In this document: positions 53,129 through 64,000 of the stretch, piece after piece
Position numbering within the stretch: the stretch's first letter is position 1
Layout: each line of letters opens with the position of its first letter
Source: Clarireedia homoeocarpa
Lineage: Eukaryota; Ascomycota; Leotiomycetes; Helotiales; Rutstroemiaceae
Assembly: GCA_001465935.1 (NCBI GenBank)
Contig: LNKV01000018.1
Coordinates: forward strand, 84,542 to 148,541
Direction of reading: 5' to 3'
Length of the DNA: 64,000 nt
Notes under the pieces: generated by a model
Database searches by the model: none
What the model was told of the DNA's origin: nothing
The model's input: the letters and a program-made list of their open reading frames with translations, nothing else
Position numbers and translations under genes: made by a program

Positions 53129-55379
53129 ATGGCTCAAAGATGCAGTCACTGCGCGAGCATTTCGTTCAAACATCTTATTCAGCTCGCCCGCACAGAGTTC
53201 TCCAGCCATACATTCCCCAGGCAGGCCTTTCAGCGCCACCATGCATCCTTCCGCGAGCTTGATGCTTCTGCTGATGCTGGGTGCGACCTCTGCCGGCTGA
53301 TCATAGAATGTTTTAAAAGCACAAGTTATAGCGGGCTTGAGAGGATTGATATAGTACCTACTGGTCAGGCTCTCGAAACTAATTCCATGTACTGGGTAGC
53401 TATGGAATTGGATGAGTCCGACGTGAAGATCGCTATCGACAGCAGCCATTTGTATAATTGTGAACCGATCGAGAAAGTCAGTATATTCGATTTATTACTG
53501 GTTCAACTTGGCCCTATGCCTCCTCTTGATGAAGTTGGGTCAGATGAAGAGTTTTTTCCGGAGCTAAGATTGACACTCAACGTAGCACGTGGAATAGGTA
53601 ATAGTGGCGTAATCGCAAAATGGAGAATTTCACGGAGGCTAACGTGCGGTCCGCTCAACAGACTCTCCGTGCCTATTGGATGGTTATCACATAGGGAGAC
53701 TTGATGTTGACTCGGACCTTGGATCAGTAACCAACTATGAAATCGTGCGGCATTGGCTTAGCGAATGCCGAAATCTTCATCATGACTGTCTCAAGACGAC
53801 TCTGCCGCAACTCCCAACTCGTGTGATTGATGTCCAGCTCAATCAAACGAGAATAATCCATTCTGAAGACACTAAAGCTGAATATGTTGCTCTGAGCCAT
53901 TGCTGGGGTGGGAGAATCGATTCTGTACTCACTGCAGAAACACAGCAACAGTACCAGCGGGAATTGCCATTCCATTCATTGCCTGCCAATTTTCAGGACG
54001 CGATAACAATTACCAGGGAGCTTGGTGTTCAGTATCTCTGGATTGACTCTTTGTGCATTCAGCAAGACTCGAAAAGCGATTGGGAGAAAGAGTCGAAAAA
54101 GATGGGGACGGTCTATCGAGATGCATTGGTTACAGTATATGCAATGTCGTCAAGTAGAAGTACTGATGGCATACTTAGATCTGCTCCAGTAACAACACAG
54201 ACTCCGCAGCCCGTCGTCATGAATGTTTCTCTCGATAATGGACTGGAGATAGCAGTCAGGATAGGGTACTACGACCCTAATGAAGAAACACTCAATGGGC
54301 TGGGAATTAAAGCGCCGCTAGCCTTGAGAGGCTGGACACTTCAAGAAGCATTACTCTCTCCTCGTCATCTATATTATGGCAGACATCAAATTTACTGGAA
54401 ATGTCCGCAAGGATATCAAGCCCTTGACGGAATGCCCTCAGGCTTTAGATACCCCGAAGAAAACATGCTAGAGCGCTTATCCAGCTTTCTATATTTAGAC
54501 ATTCTACAAAATCCTTGGCCATTAAACAATGAAGTCAAAGCCGACATACTCCACGGATATTATTGGATGATCCGCGAATACTCATCTAGAAGCTTGACAT
54601 ATGATTCGGACAAGCTTCCTGCAATTTCGGGTTTAGTGCAAAGACTCCATGGTGTGCTTGGCGGAGATTACATTGCGGGCTTATGGAGCGGCGATCTGGT
54701 AAGCCAGCTCTGCTGGTACAAGGAATCTTTATCATGCAAGCATGTTGAGCAGTACCGAGCCCCCTCTTGGTCTTGGGCCATCACAAATGATCCAGTAATC
54801 ATCGATGAACCTCTGCTACCATGCTTGATCACACTTGAAATCTTAGAATACGAAGTTGTACCGTGTAACGAGCGTAATCCCTACGGAGAAATTCAGTCCG
54901 CTCACATACTCGTTAATGGTTTGACAATCCCAATACTGCGAAGCCGACAGGTATTTGATGGATCTGACTTACCTGCTGCACTCGGATTTTGTGATTACGA
55001 TGAGCCAGAAGTACTTGATGGAACAGAAATCAATAGAGGATATACGACTCCTGTCTTTTCCGCGACCAACATCAGATTGGGAGTCGAGGCCAAATGCCTC
55101 TTGACCATTGGCATGACTGTGAGACCATCGCCGGATCTTCAGCTGCCCGCTGACGTCGATGATAATAGGATATCTGATCAAGACTACATTGCTCTTCTAG
55201 TATCGGCGGCAGAAAATACTATTGGAGAAGATTGTACAATAAAATGTTTGGTTCTCAAGGAGTCAAAAATAAATCCAAATAGGGTTCCTTCAGAGTATGA
55301 AAGAGTTGGACTTATTAGTCTTACTTGCAGTGCCAATTTGGTTCGAGACTGGAAACGGCAAGTTATCAAATTAGTCTAA
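53129..55379 (+). CDS. HET-domain protein, 728 aa
   Basis: Two exons: 53129-53597 and 53662-55379. The two long open stretches are in different frames. A 64-nt intron with donor GTAATA, branch site GCTAAC and acceptor CAACAG joins them exactly, so this is a spliced gene and not a frameshift. The N-terminus again has paired CxxC motifs (CSHC near residue 5, CDLC near 51). The HET domain begins near residue 228 with YVALSHCWGG, continues LPANFQDAITITRELG and YLWIDSLCIQQDS, and closes at RGWTLQEALLSPRHLYY. Later, YRAPSWSWAIT matches the usual post-domain motif. The canonical WIDSLCI is intact, unlike in the other HET gene of this window. Likely role: non-self or stress-triggered cell-death signalling; the trigger is unknown. 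Confidence 0.9.
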
Positions 55380-55565
55380 TCAGTTCATCCCTCGCACTCA
55401 CGGTAATGGCGTATGTCCGCACTTAGGAATCGGACAAAAAGGGAAAGAGGCAATATGGAGGGAAAGGATATAAGACAGAAGATGCGGGCTACCAGATGAA
55501 TATACTATGACGACTATAGGATGAGACAATAATTCTGAGAATAACACAGCAGAAGATGAGATTAG

Positions 55566-55600
<35 letters not shown>

Positions 55601-55867
55601 AAAAACGAAGTGAAGTACCAGAGGATGATATCAAGGGAAAAATTATGAGCTAACAATTAAGGAGGCACTTGGGTTTGGGACAATACGAATCGTAAGATTA
55701 CTAAATAATATTTAGCACGAAGGTACTTCTTCGATACTTTAAGAGTGTCGAGAAAGCATTCGACATTTTTGTATATTCTATTACTTGAATACTTCAATAT
55801 CCAATCCCAGCTCTCCTAAATAGACCACCCGAACCCTTTTCGATTCGATTAATCACCCACCACCCCC
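55380..55867. other. Convergent intergenic region with long A tract
   Basis: 3' flanks of the HET and abfB genes. The outstanding feature is the 34-nt A run (separate entry). The rest is AT-rich and has no gene. Confidence 0.55.
55566..55599 (+). repeat. A34 homopolymer
   Basis: Thirty-four consecutive A, then C and five more A. By far the longest mononucleotide run in the window. No retroelement sequence is recognisable next to it. Confidence 0.95.
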
Positions 55868-57385
55868 TCAAGCAAACCCACTACTAATCGAAAAACTTAT
55901 ATCCGCATTATACGACGCCGCATTATCAAACGTCTCCACACCTCCATTAGTCGCTATATAAAGCACATTGTTATAATGTCTCCAATACCTCGTCGGATAA
56001 CCCCACGCACGAATCGAAGTTCCTGTACCACTAATCCCCGCCTGCGGACAAAACGTCGCATCCTCATGGAACTGTTTCGTCCCATCATTCGCATTAAGCA
56101 GCAGTGCAAAGTTGTAGTGTCGGACGAAGCTACCCGGGGTATCGACCGACTCGAAGGAGTAACACGCGCTGTTGGCGAGACCAGCGCGGACGGTCCAGCT
56201 GGCTTGTTGTTTGAGCGCTGTGCTGCTGGAGGAGCTGACCACTTGTGTGTTTACGGTGGAGCCCGTGTGCGCGATGTAGCGGGTCGTGTAGCCGGTGGTG
56301 GTGACGCGCAGGGAGATGGAGGAGCCGACAGTGAGGGCGCTGCCGCTGGTCAGGGAAGTGGTGGCATATTTGGCCGCCACGATGTTGGCTTGGACTGAGG
56401 CCTCCGTCGCGTCGCTGGGGTAGCCAGAGGTCATTACTCCCTCGTAGAAAGTCCCTTGCGCGCCCACGCTATTGTCTCCCCCGATTCCCAGAATGATAGC
56501 TCCTTCTTTGCTCATGGGGTTATACCCCGAAGCGCTGGGTCGCACGCCACTGTAGTAAGTAGACAGCGAACCAGACGCAGCGTTCGCGCCTCGAAGTGCC
56601 CATTTGTTGGCGCCGCCCTTGAGGAATGCGCTAAAGAAGCGGTATGAAATGGATGGATCGCCTGCATTGTTCTTCGTGCTGACACCGGAGAATAAACCGT
56701 TCTCAAGATCGGCCATGAGCCAGGGTCCGCTGCCCGAACCGGAACCCCAGACCGTGTTGTCGCCAAAGTAGATAGCTTCCATGTGGCCGTTTCCTGTGTC
56801 GTGGCTGTTCAGCTCGGCATTTCCGTAGTCGAAACAGCAGCCCCCGTTGTAATGGGTTCCGTCGAGAACGGCGTACATTCCCTCTGCTGCGTCGCCGGTG
56901 GCTATTCCGCTGGGTGCATTGTTGCGGTAACCCGTGCCGGGTGAGATGAATACACCGTATGCCTTTTGTCCGTTCAGCGTTACAGGGGCGCCAGTCGCGC
57001 TGGCTAAATTATCGTATCCGTTCACATCTGGGCCGCTAAATCCACCAGGAGGTGCTTGCGTGAGATGATTACCCCGGCCAGATTGATCGTAAATGATTGA
57101 GATGAGACAGGTTGTGCCAGCGCAGAAGCTATCTTGGGCAGCAGCATTTGCAACCCCGCCTGCGGACAGTGGAGAGATATTAGTAGTGCTTCCATCGGAA
57201 CCACGCTTCACTTGGTAAAGTGCGCCACTGAATGCACTGTATAGAGCACGGGTAGTGCTATGAGCTGCAACACAGGGTGTTCCACCAGAAGAGTAAATAT
57301 CGCAGGGCCCGGCAGCAACAACAGAAGCTGTGGCAACAAGCCCTAGAGCGAGTGCGCGAGCGCGTTCGAGACTTGGTGTAATCAT
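55868..57385 (-). CDS. abfB: Alpha-L-arabinofuranosidase B, GH54 with CBM42
   Basis: Single exon, 505 aa. A signal peptide covers about residues 1-25 (ARALALGLVATASVVAAGPC). The GH54 catalytic domain starts with GPCDIYSSGGTPCVAAHSTT. It has the paired cysteines of the family (CAGTTC, NGGCCFDYG), the nucleophile Glu228 in ADLENGLFSG and the acid/base Asp304 in GIGGDNSVG. Both are offset by +7 from Glu221 and Asp297 of the characterised Aspergillus kawachii enzyme, which supports the assignment strongly. From about residue 345 the CBM42 beta-trefoil follows (SISLRVTTTGYTTRYIAH, and ending repeats with RAWGYPTRYWRHYNNVLY). The enzyme is secreted and releases arabinose side chains from arabinan and arabinoxylan. 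Expression is expected to respond to arabinose/xylan regulators and carbon catabolite repression. A GGCTAAA motif lies 12 nt before the ATG, too close to be a convincing activator site. Confidence 0.97.
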   Translation of the reverse strand: MITPSLERARALALGLVATASVVAAGPCDIYSSGGTPCVAAHSTTRALYSAFSGALYQVKRGSDGSTTNISPLSAGGVANAAAQDSFCAGTTCLISIIYDQSGRGNHLTQAPPGGFSGPDVNGYDNLASATGAPVTLNGQKAYGVFISPGTGYRNNAPSGIATGDAAEGMYAVLDGTHYNGGCCFDYGNAELNSHDTGNGHMEAIYFGDNTVWGSGSGSGPWLMADLENGLFSGVSTKNNAGDPSISYRFFSAFLKGGANKWALRGANAASGSLSTYYSGVRPSASGYNPMSKEGAIILGIGGDNSVGAQGTFYEGVMTSGYPSDATEASVQANIVAAKYATTSLTSGSALTVGSSISLRVTTTGYTTRYIAHTGSTVNTQVVSSSSSTALKQQASWTVRAGLANSACYSFESVDTPGSFVRHYNFALLLNANDGTKQFHEDATFCPQAGISGTGTSIRAWGYPTRYWRHYNNVLYIATNGGVETFDNAASYNADISFSISSGFA

Positions 57386-58933
57386 TTTTGATCCTCTTTA
57401 GCCGGCGATACAGTAAGATAGGCAGGCACAGCTATGAGCGTTTCGAAATGCCCAAGGAGAAGCTCAAGAAACAGGCACCCAAGGACAAGCAACTACAACG
57501 TAACGCGAGTATCAAGCCCATCTTTTATATTCCTGATCTTGCCCTTGACAAAGTCCCATATCCGTACCCGCTCTCGAGGTTAAAATTTAATACCTTGCAA
57601 ATATCCACACACGTTCCGAGGTATTCATGCAAGAACAATCACCAATAATACCCTCGTCTCGAACCCATGCCATTTCCCTATATGCGGGGTGCATTCGGCA
57701 GCGCCCGCACGCTTCCCACCAAAAACTTCTCTAGCGTGGTACCAAGCAGGTCTCATGACACAAATTGAGCGCGCATCAGAGGTGGAATAACAACACACTC
57801 TTTTTCTGCTCCGACTCGGACATTGCACGAACGGGGGTTAATGGAAATTTAGCATACCAGATACGATGCGTCCGCTGCCGAAGTGGATTGGTGACCATGT
57901 GTGCCAATAGGCAAAAGGGAAACTGGGGAGATAGTACCTGAATCGGCAGAGTGCTGCATAACAGCCGCAGATTAGCTATGCGTGGTCGGGTTATTTATCC
58001 CAAATACCGGAGCCCAATGCGCTTAGTAGAGGGGTACTTTTAGTATGCGCTCCAATCGGCAATACTAAATGTGATTTTAATGATTGGACGTGCCGGGAAA
58101 ACGAAATGCCTAGCGCACGGTTGCTACGGATTAAGACCGTAAAGGAAGGTCGTAAAGAAAAGTAATATTAGAGTGATGGAGTAGTGGGGTATGGGGTAAT
58201 GGGGAAGTCGAGGATTGGTTGCACCACTAAGTGTAGGACCTTCCCGAAAGGTACAGAGGACAAAGCGAATTCCATATCCTGCTAATGACTCCAGAGTTTG
58301 ACAAGCTGCTGAAAGGTCCGAATAATAAGCAGAAATTGACCGACAAGTGATTATGGGAAGTCCCGCGACCTCTTTCCGCCCCTCATCTGATCCCATGCGG
58401 ACTCTCATCCCGCCATCACACGCAAAATAATGAAAACATGGTTCCACTCCGGAACGGAAACTCCTCAAAATAGATGTATGGTATATATTCAACTATCACG
58501 ATTCTACTACCGCTGCCACCAACAAACACCCGCTAAACTAACAACGATATGGGAACCACCAGCGCTATATATGCAATCCGCTCAGCCATCCTCTCTATCC
58601 TCCTAGTCAACCAACAGAAAGGAGATGAACAAAAGGAACCCCAACAAACGGAATAAGAACTGAGTTGCAATGTGTCTCTTAAAACGAAAACAAAGGCAAT
58701 ACCCCACTCCAAAACACCCTGCTGCAATGATGTACATGCCATTCCATCTTCTCGCAACCCCAGCCTATGCAACTATAATAGACAAAAAACCAGAAACCCC
58801 AAAGAACAAATGAACAGATTCTGTGCTGTATGTGTATGACCAAGCTAGCTCGACCCAACTAGTGGATTTCTTATGCTTAGTAGATAATTGCTTTCTCCAC
58901 CTCCTTCGATCTGCCCATCTCAGCAAGTCTAGC
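57386..58933. other. abfB upstream region and 3' flank of LAM gene
   Basis: About 1.5 kb with no supportable gene. It contains the abfB promoter (TATA box listed separately) and the 3' flank of the next minus-strand gene. A 122-codon minus frame at 58124-58492 has no coding character. Confidence 0.55.
57523..57530 (-). promoter_or_regulatory. TATA box of abfB
   Basis: ATATAAAA on the minus strand, about 140 nt upstream of the abfB ATG, in otherwise unremarkable sequence. Confidence 0.45.
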
Positions 58934-61900
58934 CTAGCTAGACTCACCATCCATATCCACATCCACTTTCCCCTTCTTATTCTTGTTCTTCTCCACCACA
59001 TCTTTCAGGACCCTCAACTTCTCCTCTGTAACTTTAATCGCCCTCTCCACCTCCTTTTCCTGCAGCACTCCCGCATCTCTCTCATCCATATACCGATCAT
59101 GAATATCCTTCCTTTCGATCGGCATTCTCCCCACCTCCCTCAATCTATCCACCCCTGCTCTCTCCTCTAACCACAACCACAACTCGCTCTCCTCTCTCCT
59201 CCAGATCTCTTCATATGCTGCTATTCTTTCCGGAGTACCTATATATCCCACCCCCAGAGTATCTCGACTTCCAGTACCTCCAATCGGTCTTCCAAATCTG
59301 AACCAACTCGCCACTAATAAGCCGACTAATAATCCATACATGATGTTACTTGTCATGAGCGGCTTCAGGATATCAACCACAGGACTAAGGACTGGGCGAA
59401 CAGGTTCGAAAAGACCCCAATTTGACTCTTCAGGTTTCGATTCGGATGATCCATCGGTGGATTTACTGAGATTGTTGGCCTTTTGTCCCTTTTTCCCTTT
59501 CCTTTTGCCTTTACTACCACCGGGACCGCTAGCCGCTGTGCGTCGAGATGAAACGGCTGATTTAAGAGCGGCGACGACATCTTTAGTGTATTGAACCTGA
59601 CCGTCGTTGGCACCCTTTTCAATGGGGCCTACTTGTGTTAGTATACAAATTTGACAGATGGCTGGGGATGCAAATACCTTTCAGCCAACTCTTTCCCGTC
59701 CACTCAATTGCACAACTCATTTGCAAACGAGTACCATTATTTTCACCCCACGAAAGACAGTACTTTGTTTTCGTACTAAAGACATTACCACTAGGAACAT
59801 CTGGAGTTGCGGTAGAGATCGTAACCGAAATAGACTTCTCAAGATCCATGAAATCCAAAGTCTCTGTGCAAACACATTTAGTCTGTTTGGGTCCAATGGC
59901 GCCGCTCAATGGCTTGATGTATGAATAGTTTCGAACTTTATTCTCCAAGTTCAAAGGCACTTTCTCCTCCATTGTGAACTCAAGACACTTTTGGTCATTA
60001 GTGAGCCAATTGCGCATCCAAGTTAACGAGGCAGGCCCAAACATCAGATTGTAGACTTTACCCAACGGAGCGGGAATAACTTCGTCAGTAAGAATTTTCG
60101 CATAATGGGTATCACTTTCCGTACACCCAGTTGGTGCATGGGTAGCTGGACCAGGGAAATCTCCACCAGTAGTCGGGTTATCCTCCTTGCCGCCTTCCGT
60201 GCCTACACCATTAGTTACCGCGGCGGCAGATGCTTTGCGGCTGACAACCTTTTCACCAGGTTCACTTCCAGCAACGCTACCATCGGCTTGAGTGAAGCTC
60301 ATACCGTCTTCATCGTCCTCATCTTCGTCATAAATATCTCCATCAGCACCTTCGCTATCATCCGAGGACTGAGATGCACTGCCAGGACGTGATGGAATGA
60401 TACCATCATCCTTTTCGGTTTTGTCACCACCACCCGTTTCTTCCAGAGTAACACCATTCAGTGAGCTTCGTAGACTTGGATGTCCAATCTTCCATATACC
60501 TACAATGAGGTCGTATGTAGAGTCACGACTTGTAAAACTGGCGAAAATGTTCTTTGAGTGTAATGTCGAGATCATCAAACCATTCTTGAATATCATAGCG
60601 GTGCTCCTCTTTTCCACAGACACAATTTCGTCGAAGCTCATAACCAAAGTTGTAACCCAACCAAAGATATTACTGCTAAAACACAGATGGCCCTCAGAAA
60701 CATAAAGTCTGCCATGGGCCAAAATTTCTCGTTGTAAGGCACAACTATAATCCTCGATCAAGTAATCGTCCTCCGGGACACTTCGGAACAGCGCATGGAA
60801 GTCGCGATTCCTCTTTTTGCTTGCTACGGCGAAACCTGTAATCTTTGGAGTTCCCTGACTTGGATTTGCTATTAATGAATTAGCTGCGGCTATTGTGGTC
60901 CCAATCGTTGTTCCAGTCGCCGCGGAGCTACCTCTCTTCCTATGGTTTATGGCACTTCGGATGCTTCCACTCCTATGGATCCCGGTCTTACCTTCAAAAA
61001 CACTTCCATTGGGTGGCGTTTGATCTCCAGCATTACTTGGTTCATAATTCGATCGCGGTCGTGCGATGGATTGTAAATCCTCTACTTGTGGTGTAGAAAC
61101 GGCTTCTAGGTTTTCCCCGGTGAGAATATTCGGTGCGGTTACGGCGCGGCCAGCAAATGCGTCTTCCTCTCGTGCGGAATCCGCTCGTCCTCGGAGGTCG
61201 TCCGTAGATTTTGGCATTGTGGTACTCGTGTCTTCTGTGATTCCTAAATGGCTTAAACTTAAATCTCCTTGACCTAGAGTCTTTACCGCAAGTTCTTTCT
61301 CTTCTGTAAGATTTCCGGAATCAGGCTGTTCCCCTATCGCCTCCACCTCTGGGCTTTCAATCTGCGGTGTCTGTATCTGTTGTGCTTCCTGCGCACCACT
61401 TCTGTTTCTCGTTCCGCCAGATGTGCCCGACGTATTCGTGATACTGTTGCTCAAAGTATTCGCGGCGTTCTGTGCCGCAGAAAAGACCGACGAAAAGAAA
61501 CCCCCCTGTCCAGGCGTAGTCGCGCCGTTCTCAGGAGTAGGTGTTAAAGGCGCAGCAGTGATATTAGAAAGTTTACTAGGTCCCAAATTAGAAGAACCTG
61601 ATCGAATTCGTCGATGTGAGATCATATTTCCCGAAGGAGATGTAACGACATTTGGGTTCGAGGCAGTAGGAGAAGTAGTATTGGAAGTTGGAAATCGAGG
61701 AGAAGACGGGTCGGTTGGTGTCGGGGGTGTATTAACAATGACAGGAGCTGGCTTGTTCGCAGATGGTGGAGTCTGAGGCCGTGCGGTAGTGTCTATCGGT
61801 TTGACCTTACCAGATCGCGGCCTTTCGGGAGACGACGCTGTGGATCTGGGCTTGGCCTGTGGCAATGGTATATCAGAAATTAATGAACCAGAATTCGAAT

Positions 61901-63269
61901 TCACACTCCCCCGCCCAGAACCAGCCCCACCGTCCTTGTCAGTCAACGATGAGTCTGTCCCTCCCCCTCCAGCCTTGCGGTCTGGACTTGTATTAGGACT
62001 TGTTCCGTGCCTAGGTTTGAAGACCTCCTTTAATCGACCAACTGGAGAGGGTGAACGTTTCAAAGGTCCGTCGGTGGGAGCTCGAAGGTTTTGTGAAGGG
62101 GCACCGTTGGCAGATTCTGAGGTAGCCAGACTGTCTGTGCTGTTGGGAAAGGTTGAAGTTTTAGAAATACCGCCTAAGTGTGCATGTAATGGTGCAGTGC
62201 TGGGGAGCGTCGATGAGTTTATAAGTGGGGAAGATGTGGTAAGATATCCAATGTGCGAAGGATGCGTCGATAGCGGTGGAGGTGTGTCGACTGCCCTATC
62301 AAACGGAGCAATTCGAGTTAGAACAAAAACGATCCAAAACAAAGTCAATTCACTCCGCAAGTTAATGCAAGCTGTAAATCCAAAAATATGCCGAGTGAAG
62401 CAAAAGGAGGATATATGACGAAATGATAATAGTACAGGTATGCACCTTGATCGGATGAAGAGGTGGTGATCTTAAGCGAACGACTTGACTGCATGCACGA
62501 TTGACGTTTGGTTTATTTTCGTCGACGGATGAGCCTGTGAAGGTTTGAGGTTCGTGTGTTGTGGTTTGTGCTTTGTGAAGCCCCAAGTGAGGGTTCTCCT
62601 CAATGGAACGTTCCAAGCTCGCACCACTCTAAACCATGTCTCATAGTAATGAACAGAACCCCATAAATAACCGCGCGGATCCAGATGTCGGTGAGGAGAA
62701 GGGGAAAAAGAGAAACAAAAAAAAGGAGAACAATATAAGGTACCGTACATGCGAAAGTAATACGGGGAAATTTAGGAGGTGAATTGCAGAAAAGGAAAAG
62801 CAGGAGAGTGGATAACTCACGACTCAGTCTCCGAATCATATGTTAGCAAACTGCTACCATCCCCGTCTCCATCTCCAGAGTTCTGTCTGACAAAGCTCGA
62901 ATTTCTGCTATCCTTCAAGGTGCCCCTCTCAGCGACACTCCTCCCACGAGCGACCTCTTCCAATTCGCGTTCCTCATCTTCTCGCTGTTTTCGCCTGCGT
63001 TTCGATTCGAATTGCTTCGAGACCAATTTCTTAAGGCCATTTGCTCCATTGGCATCGCTAGAGTCATCCTCTGTCATTCCACTCTTAAGCTTCTCCAGTG
63101 CACCGTCCAGAGATGCGCGAATCCCGGTATTATCGCTCTCGGCACTTTTCAATGAAGCTGTCGCAGAGTCTCTGGCAGGTTTTCGTCCTGCGCGCGCTTT
63201 CGAAAACATGGCGGTTAAGCCTGATCGAGAAGAGGTCGAGGTGGTAGGTGAGTCTGGAGTATCGTCCAT
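58934..63269 (-). CDS. LAM/Ysp-type sterol-transfer protein (GRAM + VASt + membrane anchor)
   Basis: Three exons on the minus strand: 63269-62821, 62295-59678 and 59631-58934, for 1254 aa. The N-terminal 640 residues are Ser/Pro/Thr-rich and disordered. The GRAM domain lies near 643-756 (RNRDFHALFRSVPEDDYLIE, GHLCFSSNIFGWVTTLVMS). The VASt (StART-like) domain lies near 871-1021 (VIPAPLGKVYNLMFGPASLT, NYSYIKPLSGAIGPKQTKC). The second junction follows WTGKSWLK and leads into VGPIEKGANDGQVQYTKDV, the usual VASt exit helix. One C-terminal membrane helix (SNIMYGLLVGLLVASWFRFG, about 1110-1130) anchors it in the ER. No BAR or PH domain, so it resembles the shorter Ltc1/Lam6 type. Known members move sterol at ER contact sites with plasma membrane, mitochondria or vacuole. 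The first intron is 525 nt, far longer than the rest, so a missed small exon is possible. Confidence 0.88.
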
Positions 63270-64000
63270 GGCGGGGTATCAACCAGATGCCAGGTCCCTG
63301 GAAGATGAGGTAGGCGTGAATGCAAGCATAGAAAGTAAAGGCGTCCGCAGGTCGCAATGTGTACTCGAGATGGCGAAAGAGGTAGATGGGCCGGATCAAT
63401 GGGCGTGACTCTTTACTTTATCGTGAGACGCGGTTGGATTGTAAGTATGAATGATTGTTCCGTGAAGGAGACGGGCTGAATTGGAAAGTTGGAGGATGTT
63501 GCAGCTATGATGTGATCTTTAAGGTTGAGCCTCCTTTGGCAGCAGCGTGTAAGATGATTGCTTCTGTGCGAACCGTACTTGTATTGATCTTGAGTGACTG
63601 AATGGGATTGAATGATACTGAATTGATCTCTGTACACAATGGCATATGCTGACAGGTGCTCGAAAGATTGAAGCAAGTTATTTTGTTGTTAAGGATTAAG
63701 GATAAGTTACTCCTTCAAGGGATCTTGGATCTTGTCGCCTTGTCTCCTTGTGTTTTACCTGCCGAGTTCCTTCTCCTTCCAAGTTATTCATTACGAAGTA
63801 TTGACCCCTCACGTCATTCCTAGCTTAGCTCTTTTAGCAGCTTTGGCCCTAAAAGCTGCAAACCTATCGTGCCTATCTCTTTGCAGCCCGAAAGATAAGC
63901 GGCCGCGACCCTCGAACCTCGAACCTCGAACCTCGAACCTCGACCCGCGACTAGTCTATCACCCCGATAGGAGTAACCTACATTTATTTACCCTTTGACA
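63270..64000. other. Upstream region of LAM gene, no gene seen
   Basis: Holds the promoter of the minus-strand LAM gene and ordinary sequence up to the window edge, including a heptamer array. A gene crossing the right edge cannot be excluded. Confidence 0.5.
63910..63942 (+). repeat. Heptanucleotide array (CTCGAAC units)
   Basis: Four to five tandem CTCGAAC/CTCGACC units near the right edge of the window. Confidence 0.85.

Noticed and set aside
53597..53704. Apparent frameshift in the second HET gene
   Set aside because: A consensus 64-nt intron (GTAATA, GCTAAC, CAG) restores the frame exactly, so the gene is intact.
57397..57403. GGCTAAA (XlnR/AraR-like) motif upstream of abfB
   Set aside because: Only 12 nt before the start codon, almost certainly inside the leader; a chance heptamer is likely.
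58124..58492. 122-codon minus frame between abfB and the LAM gene
   Set aside because: No domain, no start context and no conservation signal that I can see; probably chance.
1..64000. CRISPR arrays, rRNA genes, intact transposons, secondary-metabolite core enzymes
   Set aside because: None seen. Tandem repeats present are simple microsatellites or short duplications without spacer structure, and no transposase, reverse transcriptase, PKS or NRPS sequence is visible.

Overview
This window looks like the nuclear genome of a filamentous ascomycete (Pezizomycotina). The evidence is short GT-AG introns (mostly 50-120 nt) with CTAAC/CTGAC-type branch sites, two HET-domain genes, a DUF3433-type membrane protein, a GH54 arabinofuranosidase, a molybdopterin synthase gene of the cnxH type, and many mono- to hexanucleotide microsatellites. 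A leotiomycete is plausible but is not proven by the sequence. Exon boundaries below were worked out by hand from frame continuity and splice signals. Spliced lengths are exact for the models given, but no transcript data back them.

Layout. 0-3 kb: a Pho84-type phosphate transporter with an unusually G-rich tail. 3-15 kb: a gene-poor stretch with three small or unrecognised genes (106, 307 and 55 aa), a 170-nt imperfect tandem duplication and several microsatellites. 15-21 kb: a mitochondrial-looking SDR with a GC-AG intron, a 57-aa secreted peptide, then cnxH and an RBM5/RBM10-like splicing factor in divergent orientation. 21-30 kb: an accessory block with a secreted TAP-type alpha/beta hydrolase, a HET-domain gene, and an intronless gene that appears to carry a transglutaminase-like Cys/His/Asp triad. 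AT-rich islands and an exact 18-bp direct repeat flank the last two. 30-50 kb: ordinary genes, namely a 979-aa disordered protein, a Git1-like MFS transporter, a four-pass membrane protein, a DUF3433 protein, a secreted Ser/Thr-rich protein, a 2OG-Fe(II) oxygenase and a BTB protein. 50-56 kb: a second accessory block with an ACC-synthase-like PLP enzyme and a second HET gene, separated by an AT-rich degenerate repeat array. 56-63 kb: abfB (GH54-CBM42) and a LAM-type sterol-transfer protein (GRAM + VASt + C-terminal membrane anchor).

How the genes relate. There is no biosynthetic cluster or operon logic. Two transporters (Pho84-like and Git1-like) could both serve phosphate acquisition, but they lie 33 kb apart. 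The most system-like part is 23.2-29.6 kb, where a HET-domain gene and the candidate cysteine hydrolase are bracketed by the 18-bp repeat. Functional coupling there is an inference.
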